Of a stretch of 64,000 bases of DNA, positions 11,268-24,214 are shown in pieces (the first letter of the stretch is position 1; each line of letters opens with the position of its first letter). The translations under genes and the position numbers were made by a program. Source of the DNA: Pisolithus tinctorius (taxonomy: Eukaryota > Basidiomycota > Agaricomycetes > Boletales > Pisolithaceae). The DNA is taken from NCBI GenBank assembly GCA_024663395.1, contig JANFAH010000002.1, forward strand, positions 5,146,001 to 5,210,000, read 5' to 3'. The notes below the pieces were generated by a model. It was not told where the DNA came from. It did no database searches and saw nothing but the letters and a program-made list of their open reading frames with translations.

Positions 11268-13295
11268 CTACAAAGCGTATACGAACCATGCGCTGCGATC
11301 TCCCAAATGGTCAGATTCATCATCTTTCGCCATAGAAAGCCTCATCTCTGCCTTCGCACGGTTCTCCCGTGAAAGGTAAAACAGATTTAGAGATGAGACC
11401 ACAGCCTGGCCAATGGACATGGCAATGAATGTGATCGTGGCTGCCGTATATTTTGGAGCAGGTGACAGGAAACCAAGCAACCAGATGGCGAGAACGCCAC
11501 CTAAATTACTTGAAACAATTGCGAAGGCAATGCTACTTGCTCGACGGATGTGAGGTGCGCTGTTATTGGCGAGCCATGTGACGCCAGCTGGAGCACTAGC
11601 ATATGCGCCAGTCACAGAGAAGAAGAGTGAGGCATATTGAACACGCTGGGAAGTGGCCGCTGAGTTGTCGAGTCAGTATATTGGGGGGAATACAGAACAT
11701 TTAACTATACCATAGAACATGGAAAACCCGATTACGGACCAGATTGCGAAAAATATCACTGTTAAGCCACGGCATCCGTACCGATCAGAAACGAATGCGG
11801 AAATCATGGAGGCTGCATGTTGACAATGCATTGGTAATTAGCAACTCACAGCGCTGGTTTATGCTTACCTAAAAATGCAGCGGCGAAAGGGGGAACACTC
11901 ATTAGCTGTGCCTGATTGCCTGTGTACCCCAAGCCAGCAACGATTGTTGGCTCAAAGCTGTGCATATAATGTCAGGCAGAAGGATACCATTAAATACGGA
12001 GACTGACAATGAAAGCCCGCCAAACAGTGTCCCTCCAAAGAATACGAGAACACAGAGCATTAAAACTTGCGGTGAACGAATTGCTCTCAGCACTTCCATC
12101 CAGCTGAAGTCGTCTTGCCTATGATCATCGGAGATGGCCTTGCTACTCTTGAGTTTCGAGACAACATACAATCTTTCCTTTAAAGATAAAAAGCGCACGG
12201 TCTCTGGGGACCGAGGCAAAGCGAAAAATGAGAGGATACCGAATGTGAAGGTGAACAATCCCTCCTGGAAGCCCCATGGATATCATACTCGGCGACATTG
12301 AAAGGAAGACATACGAGAATGAATATCCATGCCCATCCTGGTTTTCCACCTATTCCGTCCATCTGCAGTATAGCAGCGGCTAGTAAGCCAGAGAAAGCGC
12401 CTGTTAATGACACTGAGACAAAGAAAGCCGTGATCCTGGAAGGGAACATCATGAGCTCATCGGCACTATCATTGGCGTAATAAAATCCCTAGACTAACCT
12501 GATCTGCAATCTTTCTCTGGGGTAGAAAGAAGAAAGGTGAAGGACAAGCCCCGGAAAGAGGCCGCCTATTACGGGACATGACGGTTCATGAGAGATTTGG
12601 TATCTTGCACATTTCTAACTTTACCTTCGGTCAAGCCCAGAAAAAACCGACATAAAAGGAGTCCAGTGTAACTAGTAACAAGTCCTAGATAGAATCACAA
12701 TTAAGAGTAAGATGTCGATCACCCGAGAGTCGCGTACCTTGCATTGCAGAAACTATGCCCCACAGGGTAACCATAGCAGGTAACATGAGATTTGGTCCGA
12801 CACGCTACAAATTATAAAGATCAGAACAATATACAATCAGAATTAGGGACTAACTTTCAAGATCAGGTTTGAAGGTAACTCCATAGCAATGTAGGGGCTA
12901 TGTGGTTCAAATAGAAATTCCGCAACTTCCCTTGAACGTGCTTACATATAAGTGATCGTTAAAGCCAGGGTATACTGTGGACAGGATCAGACAGTCCACA
13001 AAGACATCATTCAACGTCTAAACTTACTTGGTAGTTTGACATTTTCAGTGCTGTCTGCATACCGGCAACACGCGCATTCCCAATGTTATTCCTGTCCTGA
13101 ATGTCCGGGAAGCTAAACTGAGCGGGCCTTCGAATGTACGAAATGCATAGCACGACTTACGAGGGAAGAAATCAAGTAGAACATGGCGCACATAAAGAGG
13201 ACACATCTATCAAGCTTCCTCCAGACAACGCGTTCCAGGATAGCAGAATCCTCCTCAGAGAGGTCGTCCTGAGCGGGATTGTCGAGGGCGTCCAT
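11268..13295 (-). CDS. MFS transporter, allantoate/anion:cation symporter type (Dal5-like)
   Basis: About a dozen short exons on the minus strand spell an anion:cation symporter (ACS) family transporter. In order: an acidic cytosolic N-terminus ending VVWRKLDRCVLF, the family signature DRNNIGNARVAGM, then ELPSNLILK, RVGPNLMLPAMVTLWG, RFFLGLTEG, the GLFPGLVLHLSSFYPRERLQIR block, a helix ending KPGWAWIFIL, the central loop with LPRSPETVRFLS, a second set of helices and a C-terminus ending GDRSAWFVYAL. Relatives import allantoate, nicotinate, pantothenate or tartrate; the substrate here is unknown. The ATG at 13295 gives a usual-length N-terminus, but the frame stays open upstream. It shares its strand with the aldolase gene 843 bp upstream, which may or may not be functional linkage. 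No lesion was seen. Confidence 0.83.
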
Positions 13296-14138
13296 GCGCT
13301 CTGCGAATGAGAATGATTGATCTCTCAACCTCGTCTCCAGGGTACCTAAAGAAGCTCCCAAAATCGAGGTGACTACACAGGGGACGGTAAAATCCTGCGT
13401 GTGTCGGTTCAACAGTTGTTCGCCAGCCCGGCTACTGGCGTCTAACCATGTCGTAAGGACCATTGAGAATGGGAAAGTCTGGCTGGTATCCGGACTAGTG
13501 ACATATGTTCTACATGCTTCATGGCCCAAAGATGGTGTGCAGGTACAAGGTTCGAGTGTTTGGATGGTCGAAAGTGGCCCGTTACTGTAATATGTGCTGA
13601 AGTGTTCCTAGTATGGGCCACTACTAGCTAGGGATTACTACGAATTAAAACCTGATTGACCTCTTTCCTACCCAATCAGTAGTCTGTCGTTGCAGCAAAC
13701 CAGAGACTCGTCCAAGACTCGACGGAACACAATAACCGTTCCCTCTCGACTCCCTTTTCCCCGATCGATTCCGCATTGGAAGAGGAAGGCCAGCCGTTCC
13801 CACTGGTGATGTTTACGATCCGAGTGAACCTCTTCTCTCAGAGAGGTGTGCTCAATTGTTGTTCAATCCACGAACCCAAGTCCGTGGTCCGTCATTTCGT
13901 CGGCTATGATATACAGTGGTTTACAGAGCTTCATATGGCAGTCGAGGTCACAAAACCTCTTTCCACACCTGGACTAGGACGGCGTCCAGGAATACTCTTA
14001 TGACTTGAGGCTTAATGATGGTCTGACGGAGTTCGGCAAGTTAAGCTCAGCACCCTACCCACACGTCCGCACACTGCAGCGATTCGATTTACTCCTAAAG
14101 TACTAACGTGTACATCTACGAGACACGCTTGTGAGTGC
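13296..14138. other. Intergenic stretch upstream of the MFS gene
   Basis: About 840 bp with no gene or repeat recognised. It should contain the MFS promoter and the aldolase 3' region. Confidence 0.4.
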
Positions 14139-15236
14139 CTAATTCAGTTCTCCATGGGGTACTTGCTGGCTTTTCTCCAACGTCATCAGTTCCACCAACT
14201 TGTCATAGTATGGCCCGTGCAACTGCTCAGCAGTCGCCATGCGGAGTGGTGTCCTGACATACTCTTTTCCATAACCAAAGTTCTGAGAAACCAACGCTTT
14301 GATGGCGCTGATACTACCCAACTTTGAAGTTGCATAATCACCCTGTCCCAATTGTGCCTGGAGTTTCATTGCTTCGTCGATTTTTCCTTCCTGGTACAGT
14401 TTATAGAGGTTCATGTGCAGCTTCGGAACGATGTTGGGAAGGGCACCGATGGCGCCTGCACTCCCCGATAGCAAGCCCTGTAGTAGCACATCTGATGAAC
14501 CGGCGAATGTAGCGAATTCGGAGCTCGGTTTGGCAGAGGTAAGTCGGTGAAGTTTTCCTATACTTCCACAGGACAGCTTCGTGCCGACAATATTCGGATG
14601 ATCGGAAAGTTCAAGAATTACATCTGACTCCAGATTAATCCCCGCTGTGACAGAGGGGAAGTTGTATATCAGGTAGGGTAGCGGCGAGTGGTCTGCGACC
14701 TTAAGGTTTGTGTTATCAATCATGCAACTTTAAAGAGTTTTCTCATAACCAAGGACATACCTCGCGATGGAATGCCAAGATGGCGTCTCTGGTCATCCGC
14801 TTTACCCACACTGACGGGGTGAGTACGATGACAAAGTCGGCCCCCGCTTCTTTTGCATCTGCGCATAACTTTTTGGACTCCCTCGCGGATGGGGCACCAC
14901 ATCCCGCGATGATAACGACGTTCTTGTAGCCATTCTCGTCTAGTGTCTCACGAGTGAGACTTATGGCCTGCTTCCGCTCCTCGTGAGACAGGTGCTGGGC
15001 TTCGCCATTGCTACCCTGTACGATGATGCCTGTCAGACCAGCCTAGTTTTGGGGGTATGACGGCGGCTGGTCAGTTTACATCGCAGAATTGTCGGAGATC
15101 AGATAGGCATCTGGGTCACCTGGGCAAGGCGGAGAACGTGTGCCTTGATGGCTGGAACGTCAAAGTCCTCATCTTCGTTGAAGAAGAGGACGGTGGGTAC
15201 ATATATTCCCGGAGGAGGGGGTTTGGACTTGGACAT
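14139..15236 (-). CDS. DapA/DHDPS-family class I aldolase
   Basis: Three exons (15236-15120, 15042-14761, 14699-14139) join to 319 codons with phase-0 introns. The protein is a TIM-barrel aldolase of the dihydrodipicolinate synthase / N-acetylneuraminate lyase family: YVPTVLFF near the N-terminus, IVQGSNGEA (the GTTGE-type substrate-carboxylate loop), YNFPS with catalytic Tyr about 145 and the Schiff-base Lys about 174 in VGTKLSCG, then FAGSSDVLLQGLLSGSAGAI. The Tyr-Lys spacing of 29 is close to that of bacterial DapA. Fungi make lysine by the aminoadipate route, so the likely role is catabolic, such as 4-hydroxy-2-oxoglutarate aldolase or a sugar-acid aldolase; that is inference. The start is the ATG closest to the conserved barrel; another in-frame codon lies upstream. 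Confidence 0.85.
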
Positions 15237-15755
15237 GGCGATAAGGAGAGGACAGTCTCTCAGACTGAATAGTCTAGTGGTCCCGAATATGTATGAGGGC
15301 ATGCTGCACGTGACCTGCTTTACGCGAAGAGTCAGTCACTGCGGAAACGAGATATTGTCTGGTACTGGATATGGTGTGGGCAGATGACTAAACCGTAGAT
15401 AGTTTGTACTTCGACAGATGATCCGCCAACCTCGTGATTTGATACATAAACCCTGAACCTACATACTCTGCCCGGGTCAGGACAGCTCGTCTGCCTGTTG
15501 TGAGGATATATGTCATTACATGTGTCTGGAAGTGCATGTATATGCCGGTTCATATATTCCCAGTCCAGACAGGCGTCGCACGAAGATATTCCGCCTCGAG
15601 ATTTGAATTGAATATATGACCTATCTAGATATATCCTGTATGGATGTCTTCGGGAAACGAGATGCTGATCCCCCGCAGAACGCGGTAAATCTCACATATA
15701 CCGTGCGCTCCCTGTGTCGCACACGCCCCTCCCACCTTCCCAGCACCTCACAACT
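15237..15755. promoter_or_regulatory. Divergent intergenic region between aldolase and the unknown coiled-coil gene
   Basis: About 520 bp separating two divergent genes, so both promoters should lie here unless the right-hand gene belongs to a transposon whose end falls inside. No clear TATA box or terminal inverted repeat was found. Confidence 0.35.
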
Positions 15756-17891
15756 ATGTTCCCAACGTCCTCTGACCGTGGCGCCAACGAGCGGTCCCGG
15801 AACACGAGTGTAGAACTGAATTTCGACCGCCGGATGTCTGCGGGTTCAGGTGCCTCTTTCTTGGAACGTAGGCACGGCGAGCGGCCATATAATGCGGCGA
15901 CGGAGTCCCAAGGCATCCAAGAGAACGCGTTCGGAAATGAGTTCATGTTCAGTCGCATGCTAAACAAACCACCAGTGAGCGCGATAAGGAGCGACGGCCG
16001 GAGAATGCACACAATACTCACTATATCTTGATAGTCCCATGTAATGGGAGGGCAAGAAGGTGCAGGTCAACGCCCATCATCATTTGCGGACAAACTTCCA
16101 GGTCGGTCTATGTATGGAGACCCATGGCAACAAGAGGATCCATTCGGGTAAACGCCTAGTATCCACTCATGAACCTGGTACTTACCCAGACTTCACAGCA
16201 CCGACTGCGTTACCCCTTCTCCCATGATGGGCCTGCATAGTGGGGCTGCGTCTTATGGCGAACTAACGTCGCAATCGCAATCTGTAGCCTCATCAACGAA
16301 TGACTATCAGTTAGGATATGGCGTACCTCGCCAGTCTACTCAGGGTCCCACTGCGTTCTTCAACGGACATGGACATCTTGACGCACGATCGCAAAGCACT
16401 CTTCCGTCACCATCGGGCATGGTCCCAGTGCAGCTTCTAGCTGAAGAAATCAAGAAGATGAGTATACAATTATCGGAACTACATGCCATGAACATAGAAA
16501 CCCGACAAGGACTTACTCAGCGCGTCGACAAGAACGAGGCCACCATTTCTGAGCTCCGAGAGGAACTCTCGACGTTCTCCAGCAAGCAGACCAAGACAGC
16601 AGGTGCCGCAAAAAATATATTGAATCAACATCCTAAATTAAAGGTTAGTTTAACGGATTGTGTTGCATTAAGAAAGTTTTTGAGTGACTCAATAAATAGC
16701 CTATACTTCATAGTAAGATGCTAGAAATGTGCGGCGTCGAGAGGTTGAACGCGGAAGATCGTTTGTCGACGATGAGCAAACACATAAACGGGCTTCCTGA
16801 CCAGAGGGAGTCGGAGGACATCGAAGGCCGCACTGTTTGGAGGCCTGTCTGGTCTGAGCATGTTGACAACACAGTCAACCAAAGGTTCCTTGGGGCCGTG
16901 GTGGATGCCATCATGCAAGAGGAAACGGTCAGTTCAACGGTCAAGATGGTAGGCTACTTACTGACTTTCCGACCAGGCCAAACGTGCCCAGAGCAAAGGG
17001 GAGCTGGAAGATGACGATCACGTCTCTTCTACTGTCAAGACGATGGCGAAGCAATACTGGAGGACACTCGCGTCCGAAATTCGTGCTGCTGCTGATCCAA
17101 TGAAGCAGGAGAAGGTTGATGGAAGACTTAGGGAAAAGCGTCATCGAACTAGGCGGTCACAGGTATCCGGGCATAAGCACTTAGAAATGCGACAAATTGG
17201 GCTGACATATGCACATTAAGCTGACTGATCGTCGACGAGAAGCCGTGAGCGAATTCGAAAGGAAATACGATGTCCAAGGGGCAGACGCCATGCTTGATTC
17301 TGCCTTTGGTTCTGATCATTATTCTGCTGGTGAAGAGGGTTGGAGTCCGGACTCCAACAGGCGACGAAGGGAGCAGGACGTACCTCCCAAAGCGTGGAAA
17401 AGGGTTGGGTTGACTTGGCGGTCGCTCGATGTAAGTCCTGTTCACCTGTGCGTTACGGATGGTCGAGATCGCATGTTTACTTGCGGCGTTCGCAGTATGT
17501 TGCATTTCTTCGTATCCTCGACTCCATACACAAGCAACGGTGAGAAGGAAGCGAGGGCGTCTCCGGCATGGATCATCCCACAAGCGAGCCTGTCAAAAAA
17601 CGTCGCAAAACCACGAAGAAATGGGACAACTTCACACCGAGCTTTGACCCTAATCCGTCCAAATTGGAGGACAGGCCTCCTCACTCCAACAAGGCTACAC
17701 CGACGATACCTTTCAAGACGATGATAAACGATGCCTGGCTTACTGCACATCCAAGTCAGCAGGTCGTAGATGGTATGGACTGGCTGAAGGGGTTCTACTC
17801 ACGTGCCAAGGAGGGCGAATTGAGTGACGGCGACACAAAATATCTTGCTGAATTGGCTGCAGAACTCGCTAACGACAACGACGATATCTGA
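15756..17891 (+). CDS. Unknown coiled-coil protein paired tail-to-tail with a Tnp2 transposase
   Basis: Eight exons can be joined in frame, with introns such as 15974-16030, 16149-16191 and 17161-17218. The protein has a Ser/Gln-rich N-terminus, a heptad-patterned segment (LLAEEIKKMSIQLSELHAMN and following), a charged middle ending RLREKRHRTRRSQ and LTDRRREAVSEFERKYDVQG, then FLRILDSIHKQR and a basic KKRRKTTKK patch before an acidic tail. I recognise it as a kind of protein common in agaricomycete genomes but know no function. Its stop lies 98 bp from that of the Tnp2 gene at 17989, a convergent layout like that of two-gene CACTA elements, where a second protein binds the element ends. A TnpA-like role is therefore possible but unproven. 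Confidence 0.6.
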
Positions 17892-17988
17892 CCTTGTAGA
17901 AAGTACAAATGATCCTCCTTTCTTGAAATACGATGGATGTACGTCTGTCCCACTTCCCTACTTCTAATATTGCACGTTAGCTAATCTG

Positions 17989-20900
17989 CTATATATTCCT
18001 GTCAAACCAGCGGTGTACCTTCACCAAATCAACGGTGGCCCATACTTTCTTGCGATCAATGCCAACTGTTACCGTCTTGAGGGATACGTGATTGAGAATC
18101 CAGGTCGGGTCGATGAGCGTGGGCAGCAGAGTATCTGCACCGACATATTCCCCGAGCTCCCACAAACGCACGCCCGTGCATAGTTCGCTGCGTAGATTGG
18201 AATGTAAGCAGGAAACAAATAGGTGATTAGTTGTACCTACCTTGTTACCCACATGTCTTCTCGATCACCGTTCCAACGCTTGAACCATCGTGCACGAAGG
18301 AAATACATAGACTCGCCCTGGAAATGAATGTCCTGGTTAAAGCGGAATATCTCGAGCAGTTCACCGTAAGCGTCCACTGGTGGCTGTCCATTTCTCTGCG
18401 GGATTGCGACGTGAACAAGCGACGAGTTTCTTGATCCCAAGGTTCGTGAAGCGTGATACCTCCTACCGCCCACAATCACATAGTCGAAGAAAGTAGCTGT
18501 ACGATCCAGGGGGATACTATGCGCGACAACTGGGCGGCGATGCTGGCAATGGACGGGGGTTTCTGGTGTCTGTAAACATATGGTGTGGGCTAAGGCTTCG
18601 TATGTTTCATGAGGCAAGGGCTTGAGGTGTTGGCGGGGACTCAGGCCATAGGTCAGACCTGTTTCAAGTTGGAGCAATCAACGCCCATTAGAAATTGAAA
18701 GTATCACTGCATACGTACCTTCACCATGTGCTTCATTAAGGTCGTTTGAAAGTGCAGCCAGTGCTGCGACAGTTCCCCGCTCCTCGACAGAGGCCTTCAG
18801 CATAATTTCGGATACTTTGCGTCCCAAAGAACCCTCAGGTCTTCGTCGGAGAGAGTATACCTGCACAAAGCATTAGAAAATCAAACATATGAGCTGCTAC
18901 TTACCAATCGGCTCGACTGGCACATCCTATGAAACTCATTGAAAAACGTCGTCTCCAATTCTCCATCACCGTGATTGTTTGTCTTGAATGATTTGAGGAT
19001 CTTGTTAAGGCGCTCGAAAAGAAACGTCCAAAACCCGCTTAGTGGACCAAAGTTACGAACATATCGAGCCGTGTGCGTTGCATAGTGATGGTTCGGTTTC
19101 AAGCACCCCGAGCCGTACAGCTAGTCGAATGTCAGCAGTGAACATCTGCCATGACACAAAAACTTACTTGGATGAGCTCTGTGCAATACTCCCGCAGATA
19201 TGCATCTGCGGCTGAAATCTCCTGATCGCTGATCGAGTTCCCGATTAACAGGCGGATGGCGGCACATAGCTTGAGGAAATTGGGGGGATCATCGGGGTGA
19301 AGAATGCATTTGCCGTCTATGTCATCTTGTTGGTTCTCATCTGGCGCGTCTGCCATGGTTGTGTCCGTGACGCCCTCCCCAGGGATGTGACTTGTGTTTG
19401 CTTTCAATTTTGCAAGCTGTAATCCCACACGTTGTGACTAGAGAACAGCAAAAAAAAAACGGAACCTCACTCACCCGCCTGAGCTCAGCATCTCGAGCCT
19501 TTTTGGCCTTCTTCTCCGCTGCGAGTCTAACTTTCTCCGTCTTTTTGGCCTCCTCGGCAGTGGCTTTCTCTGCGGTTATGCGAGCCTTCTCAGCAGCAAC
19601 AGCCTCTCTTCCTCAAGAACGCGCGTCTTCGAGTGCCTGAGCATCTGACTGTTTCTTCGCCTCCTTGGATTTTTTCTCGGATTCCTGTTTGGCGATCAGT
19701 GCCACACGGTCAGCAAGAGAGCCATCTTGTTGTGCATTTGCCAGGCCAACGGTCCATAGCTGTGGTATCTGCTTTTGTTAGATTACACATACGCCCTGCA
19801 TTGGCGGATGACTTACCGCAATCGGGCCATAAACAGTTGCGAGTAGTAACCACTGGTCGGCGGTCAAAGAGCCGCCAGCTGGTACACCTATGTCCGTAGG
19901 AAGCTTTCCACAGGAACTTGGAATTTCGAACTAGAAATGTCAATGAGAGTAACGTTAACTGCAGTAAAACAGTCACCTACATCAGCGAGAAGGTCGTGGA
20001 ATATGCGGAGTTCATGGTTTGGTCGTAGGATTTTTCCCTGTACCCAGATATTGTAGAAATGCGTCTTAACGAGACCTAGAAGCCATCAAACGATACGGTC
20101 AGCTGAGTAAACAGTACTTGCACGAACACGTACCAAGAAAGAGGTTATGCATAGGGTCGATAATGATCTGATTGACGAGATCGAAATAGGGAAGGCGTGA
20201 AAGCTCGGTAAACCGTGTCGCGAATTCCTTGACAAATTTCTTGCGTGCAGCGGCTGTGGTCAACAAGCGGTATTTCTCCCCAAGGTCACGGTGCTCCTTG
20301 TCTGTCCGAAGTCTGAACGCTGAAACGAGTTCTCGAGTCATTGGGAGGAAGGCGACAAATAAAAACAAACCGTCCCGAACGAAGGCCTCTTTTTTGTCCT
20401 TGTCGTTCTGACAGATCCAACAGTTATGGCAAAAGTGAGTGTGGGAGTGCGACCCAAAGCCGCCAATCTTGTGGGCAGCTGGTTTATCGCAGACAACCGC
20501 AACGAGGACGACACGAACCAAACGACCTGTCATATTGGTCAGCGAGTTCATTAATAGGTCGATATCGATAACGACAGGTGTGAAATTACATACCATTAGG
20601 GCATGATGGTGTTGGGACCCGGATGCCCTCTTTCCAGAGACATAATAAATCGGACACAATCGGCCTGAGGAAGCGTTGGATTTCATCAGGGCTCTGCTCC
20701 TTGGGGCCCGGCAATATACTTGTAAGAAGAAGGTTTGATGTGCGATACCTCAAGGATGAAACAATTAAGCGGGTGTCTTGCTGGACGTTCGGGACTTACC
20801 TGTATTCAGGTGGCAGATTACATATCGAAAATGATGTTGGACATGATGAATGGGATGGCGCTATATTACTGCGAATATAGGAGAACCTATTGGGTACGAT

Positions 20901-22263
20901 AAGCAGACGCATGCATGTGCACATTGCACACAGTTAAGTCGACTCACCAGTCTATTCCCAAATTGACGCCGATCCGAAGTTCCCCGTTTGGTCCGTGTTT
21001 ATCGTGGGGGCCATTAGCAAAAAAAAGGGTTCCGTCCGGTGCCTTGAGTTTGACACGGCATATTTCGCCATCGAAAATATCTGAATAGTGACCGGGCGAG
21101 TGCGGTCGTGTGCGCCACTCATCTAACGAGTCCTCGACACCCGGGATAGTTAAAATAGACTGTATTTGTTCGGATAGGGAGAGATAAGGATATTTCACGC
21201 ACGGAACCTTCTTGGAACGCAGTAGTCCACGCTTCGTCTGATCAGGTAAAAAAAGTGATGTATTACAGGGAATGCATTTGTCTTGTGTGTGGAGTGAACT
21301 AACAGGTGGATACACTTCACGGCACGAGGGACAGCAAGGAAGTTCATAAACTTGAAGATCGAGACCTAGGACCTTCATGGCTGATGGTAGTGTGACGAAC
21401 GGCAGGGAGAGGCTAGGACACAGAGCGAGAATGAGGCATGACAAGATGCCGAGGACAGCGTTGCATGCTGCACGAGGGAGATGCCACTGCAGGTGAAGCC
21501 AGGTCGTCATCATGTAGACAACCAGAAGGTACACCGGCAGCGTCGATAGATCTTCGAAGCTAATGCCCGATCTTGGATTATTGCCCGTCCAAAACGGATC
21601 TGGGACATCTTCTGACACTTCTTGGTGATTGACGGCATCCGGTAAATCTGCGTTGTCATCTAATTCGAAGTCGACGTCCGGGATCTTGTCATCCAACTCT
21701 GCCAACTGCCCCTGGGAGGGCAGGTCATCTGATGGCACCTGCCGCTGGATCTCTGCGAATGCGTTATCCATTGCACGCTCGAGGGCACGTCCCTCAGGGT
21801 CAGGCGGTAGGTGATGTGCATGATATGCGGTCAGGGGCTGAGCACCTGCCGCCGTGACTGCATTATATGCCTCATAATAGTCAGCAGCAGCGAGGAGGGA
21901 TTGCGGAGAATGGAAGTTGGGCCCTAGGTTGGGTAGCTCACTGCCATAGACCTGTATATCAATATCTTCTTGAGTAAGCGTACTGTGGTCGAGCATTTCC
22001 TGCTCGACAGCTGAAGCAGAGCTCGGGGGGGGATCTGGAAAATGCGATATGGGGGATAAAATAGCACCCCTCGTTGGATAAGGCCGGATGAGAGAGGGTG
22101 GGTTGCTCGAAACATGGGGGACGATCAAACCACGATGGATGGTCTGTGAAGCGGATGTCCTCTCCCGCCGGTCTGCACGTTCATGCGTACGTCTCGTATC
22201 GTAGTCGACTAGTTTGCCCTTGCAGTTGTGACTCTTGCAGTTGCACGGACAAACCTTGGGCAT
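17989..22263 (-). CDS. Tnp2-family (CACTA-like) transposase, copy 1, apparently intact
   Basis: A multi-exon minus-strand gene; exon 1 is about 22263-20944. The N-terminus has a CPCNCKSHNCKGKLVDYDTR cysteine cluster typical of agaricomycete Tnp2 proteins. Core blocks follow in order: GVNLGIDW (probable first catalytic Asp), CNLPPEYRYRTSNLLL, LPGPKEQSPDEIQRFLRP, VVCDKPAAHKIGGFGSH with H-x-H-x3-C-x2-C, LSRLPYFDLVNQIIIDPMHN with the second acidic block, then a Lys/Glu/Ala-rich coiled coil (about 19480-19710) and a C-terminal part containing LKPNHHYATHT and FLFERLNKILKSFKTNN. No stop or frameshift was seen, so it may encode a working enzyme that cuts and pastes its own element. Terminal repeats were not found by eye. 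Its neighbour at 15756 converges on it. Confidence 0.8.
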
Positions 22264-22424
22264 GGCTCCGAGCTGGGGATGGTTAGAGAGACGTGTGTAC
22301 CTTAAGTCGGTGGCTGGGCATCAACGCATATATGTACCTTATAGGTCACAAAATATCTGTTGGGTTACGGTGAACTCAATTCAAGTATTTGTTCTTTTTA
22401 TCTACAACACATAAGTGCATGCAA

Positions 22425-23244
22425 TTAATTCCCTTCACCCTTGAGCCGTTTGGGTGTTTTCGATGCAGGTGGAGTGGGGGAATGTGGACGCTTGGAATGG
22501 GTATCGAGCTGGGTGAACTGAGGCAACAAATCTCCATATAGCGCTTCCATACGCCTCATGAGAACAAAGGTGCTAACCGATTCTTGCGAGCACGACGATC
22601 GTTGTGATGATAGTAATTGGTGGTGGAACGTTGCGAGGCCATCGCCCTGCGTTAATCTGTTGGTGGATGAGCAGACAGAGAGAATGAATAACCGCACATG
22701 GGCCAAAGCAGTCTTGATGTTCTCGTCCTCGCTCTCTGGCTCGGTAACGCTGTCATCGACATCTAGTGGAACGAACATCAGCACCTTGAGACAGGCATTA
22801 CTGTTGGACCTACCAGCCCTGTCGTTCGACGTAGCTTTCACCGGGGTATTGAAGAGCGACGAGGTGAGAGATTTCTCGCCACAGTCAGAGGTGCGTATGG
22901 GTTCAAGTTCACCGTGGTCCCGAGACTTGAAGATCTTGGAGAGTTCTGGAGCTTGTGTCGAAAAGATTGGCTAGATTGTAGTAAAAATAACAAATATTAT
23001 TGGTGACGAGCTCACCTGCATCCTGCTTGACATCTAACATGGGATCGGTTTGTACTTGAGCACGTTCGCGTTGGACAGGAAGTACGGTCGTTATCTCGAG
23101 AGTCTTAGAGAATAAGAATGAGTCTAGATCATAGATATCATTGGACGAATCACATACCAAAACGCCAGATGTTGGCGGCGTGAAGCTGACACGATAGGTT
23201 CCAGGGTGTGTGATAGGAAGCTGGAGCGATATCAAGTTGGCCAT
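22425..23244 (-). CDS. Small unknown protein
   Basis: About seven minus-strand exons join in frame from the ATG at 23244: the block beginning MANLISLQLPITHPGTY, then TLEITTVLPVQRERAQVQ, PELSKIFKSRDHGE, a part with VPLDVDDSVTEPESEDENI, a helical segment and a basic end RPHSPTPPASKTPKRLKGEGN. Length is about 200 residues. I recognise no domain. The sequence upstream of the start belongs to a block that is duplicated at 24.2 kb, so this gene's 5' region has been copied next to the gene at 24.6 kb. The exon joins are plausible but unproven. Confidence 0.45.
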
Positions 23245-23269
23245 GGTACAGGTTGGTGAGAGCCTTGGA

Positions 23270-23675
23270 GAAAATTTTCGCAAAGTGTCGATGAGCTGTC
23301 TGGAATGCGTCATGATGTACGGACAGGTGGGCGAAAGCATGTTCCAACGTCGAGAAATGAACGCATCAGTCTGTCTGGAGGCAATTAGCATGCGGGCAAG
23401 TAAGAAGTCAGCAGGGTACAAACAGATGATATGTCGATCTGTTTGGCTTACGGATTTGGTACGGACACGTGATGTGCCGCAAAATCGTATGTCTAGATAT
23501 TCCTCAAGGTTCTCCAAGAGTTCTCGTAGTCTGGATTTAGTACGGGAAAACCCTCTGATATTTCCAAACTGCGGATTTCATACGGGCATCTAGTTAGGTA
23601 CGTTTTTAGTACAGGTAGCTAGTCCGGCACGATCTAAAGTGTCTCTAGACAGAATCTCGTTTCCGCAGTGAGTCA
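23270..23675. repeat. Direct repeat, copy 1 (pairs with 24215-24630)
   Basis: The two blocks share GAAAATTTT(G)CAAAG near their left ends, AGATGATATGT(C/T)GATCTGTTTGG in the middle and GACAGAATCTCGTTTCCGCAGTGA at their right ends, in the same order and orientation, with gaps and many substitutions between. Copy 1 covers the 5' flank of the small minus-strand gene. Confidence 0.7.
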
Positions 23676-24214
23676 TGGCATGGATTTATTCAAATTTGTG
23701 TATAGGCAGATTATACAAATTCCCCCTGGGGACCCTCCCTACTGAAAATCCTACATATACTACACCATCCTTTCATCGCTCTGGTCCAAGTACACTTGTA
23801 AAGAAACTTCGTGTCTGTAAGTGTGTGGTTAAATAGTGGAAATGGCGCATACAAACTCAAAAAAAGAGAGTATATGCACACAATGTACAATGTTGAACCA
23901 CCTATGATGGCGACAAAGGATGAGATGTGGGGGTGTCAACAGGGATGTGGGGGCGCTCGACGAGGTGGTAGATGTTGGTGAACTCGAAGTCGAAGTAGTG
24001 GTATGTGCTGTCATGGATGACTGTTAGCCGGTGTCAGTGACAAATGATATCTCGCGACTCGCCTGGAAGTCAGTGAATACCAAGGTCTGTCACAGTCTGC
24101 TAGAGGTCCGGTGACCGATGCATTCAGCAACCTGTGTCAATGACTCACTGATATATCTGAGGGTGTGGGAACCTAAGGGACGGTGGGTGGCTAGTGGTGG
24201 GGGTTGGTGGAGAG

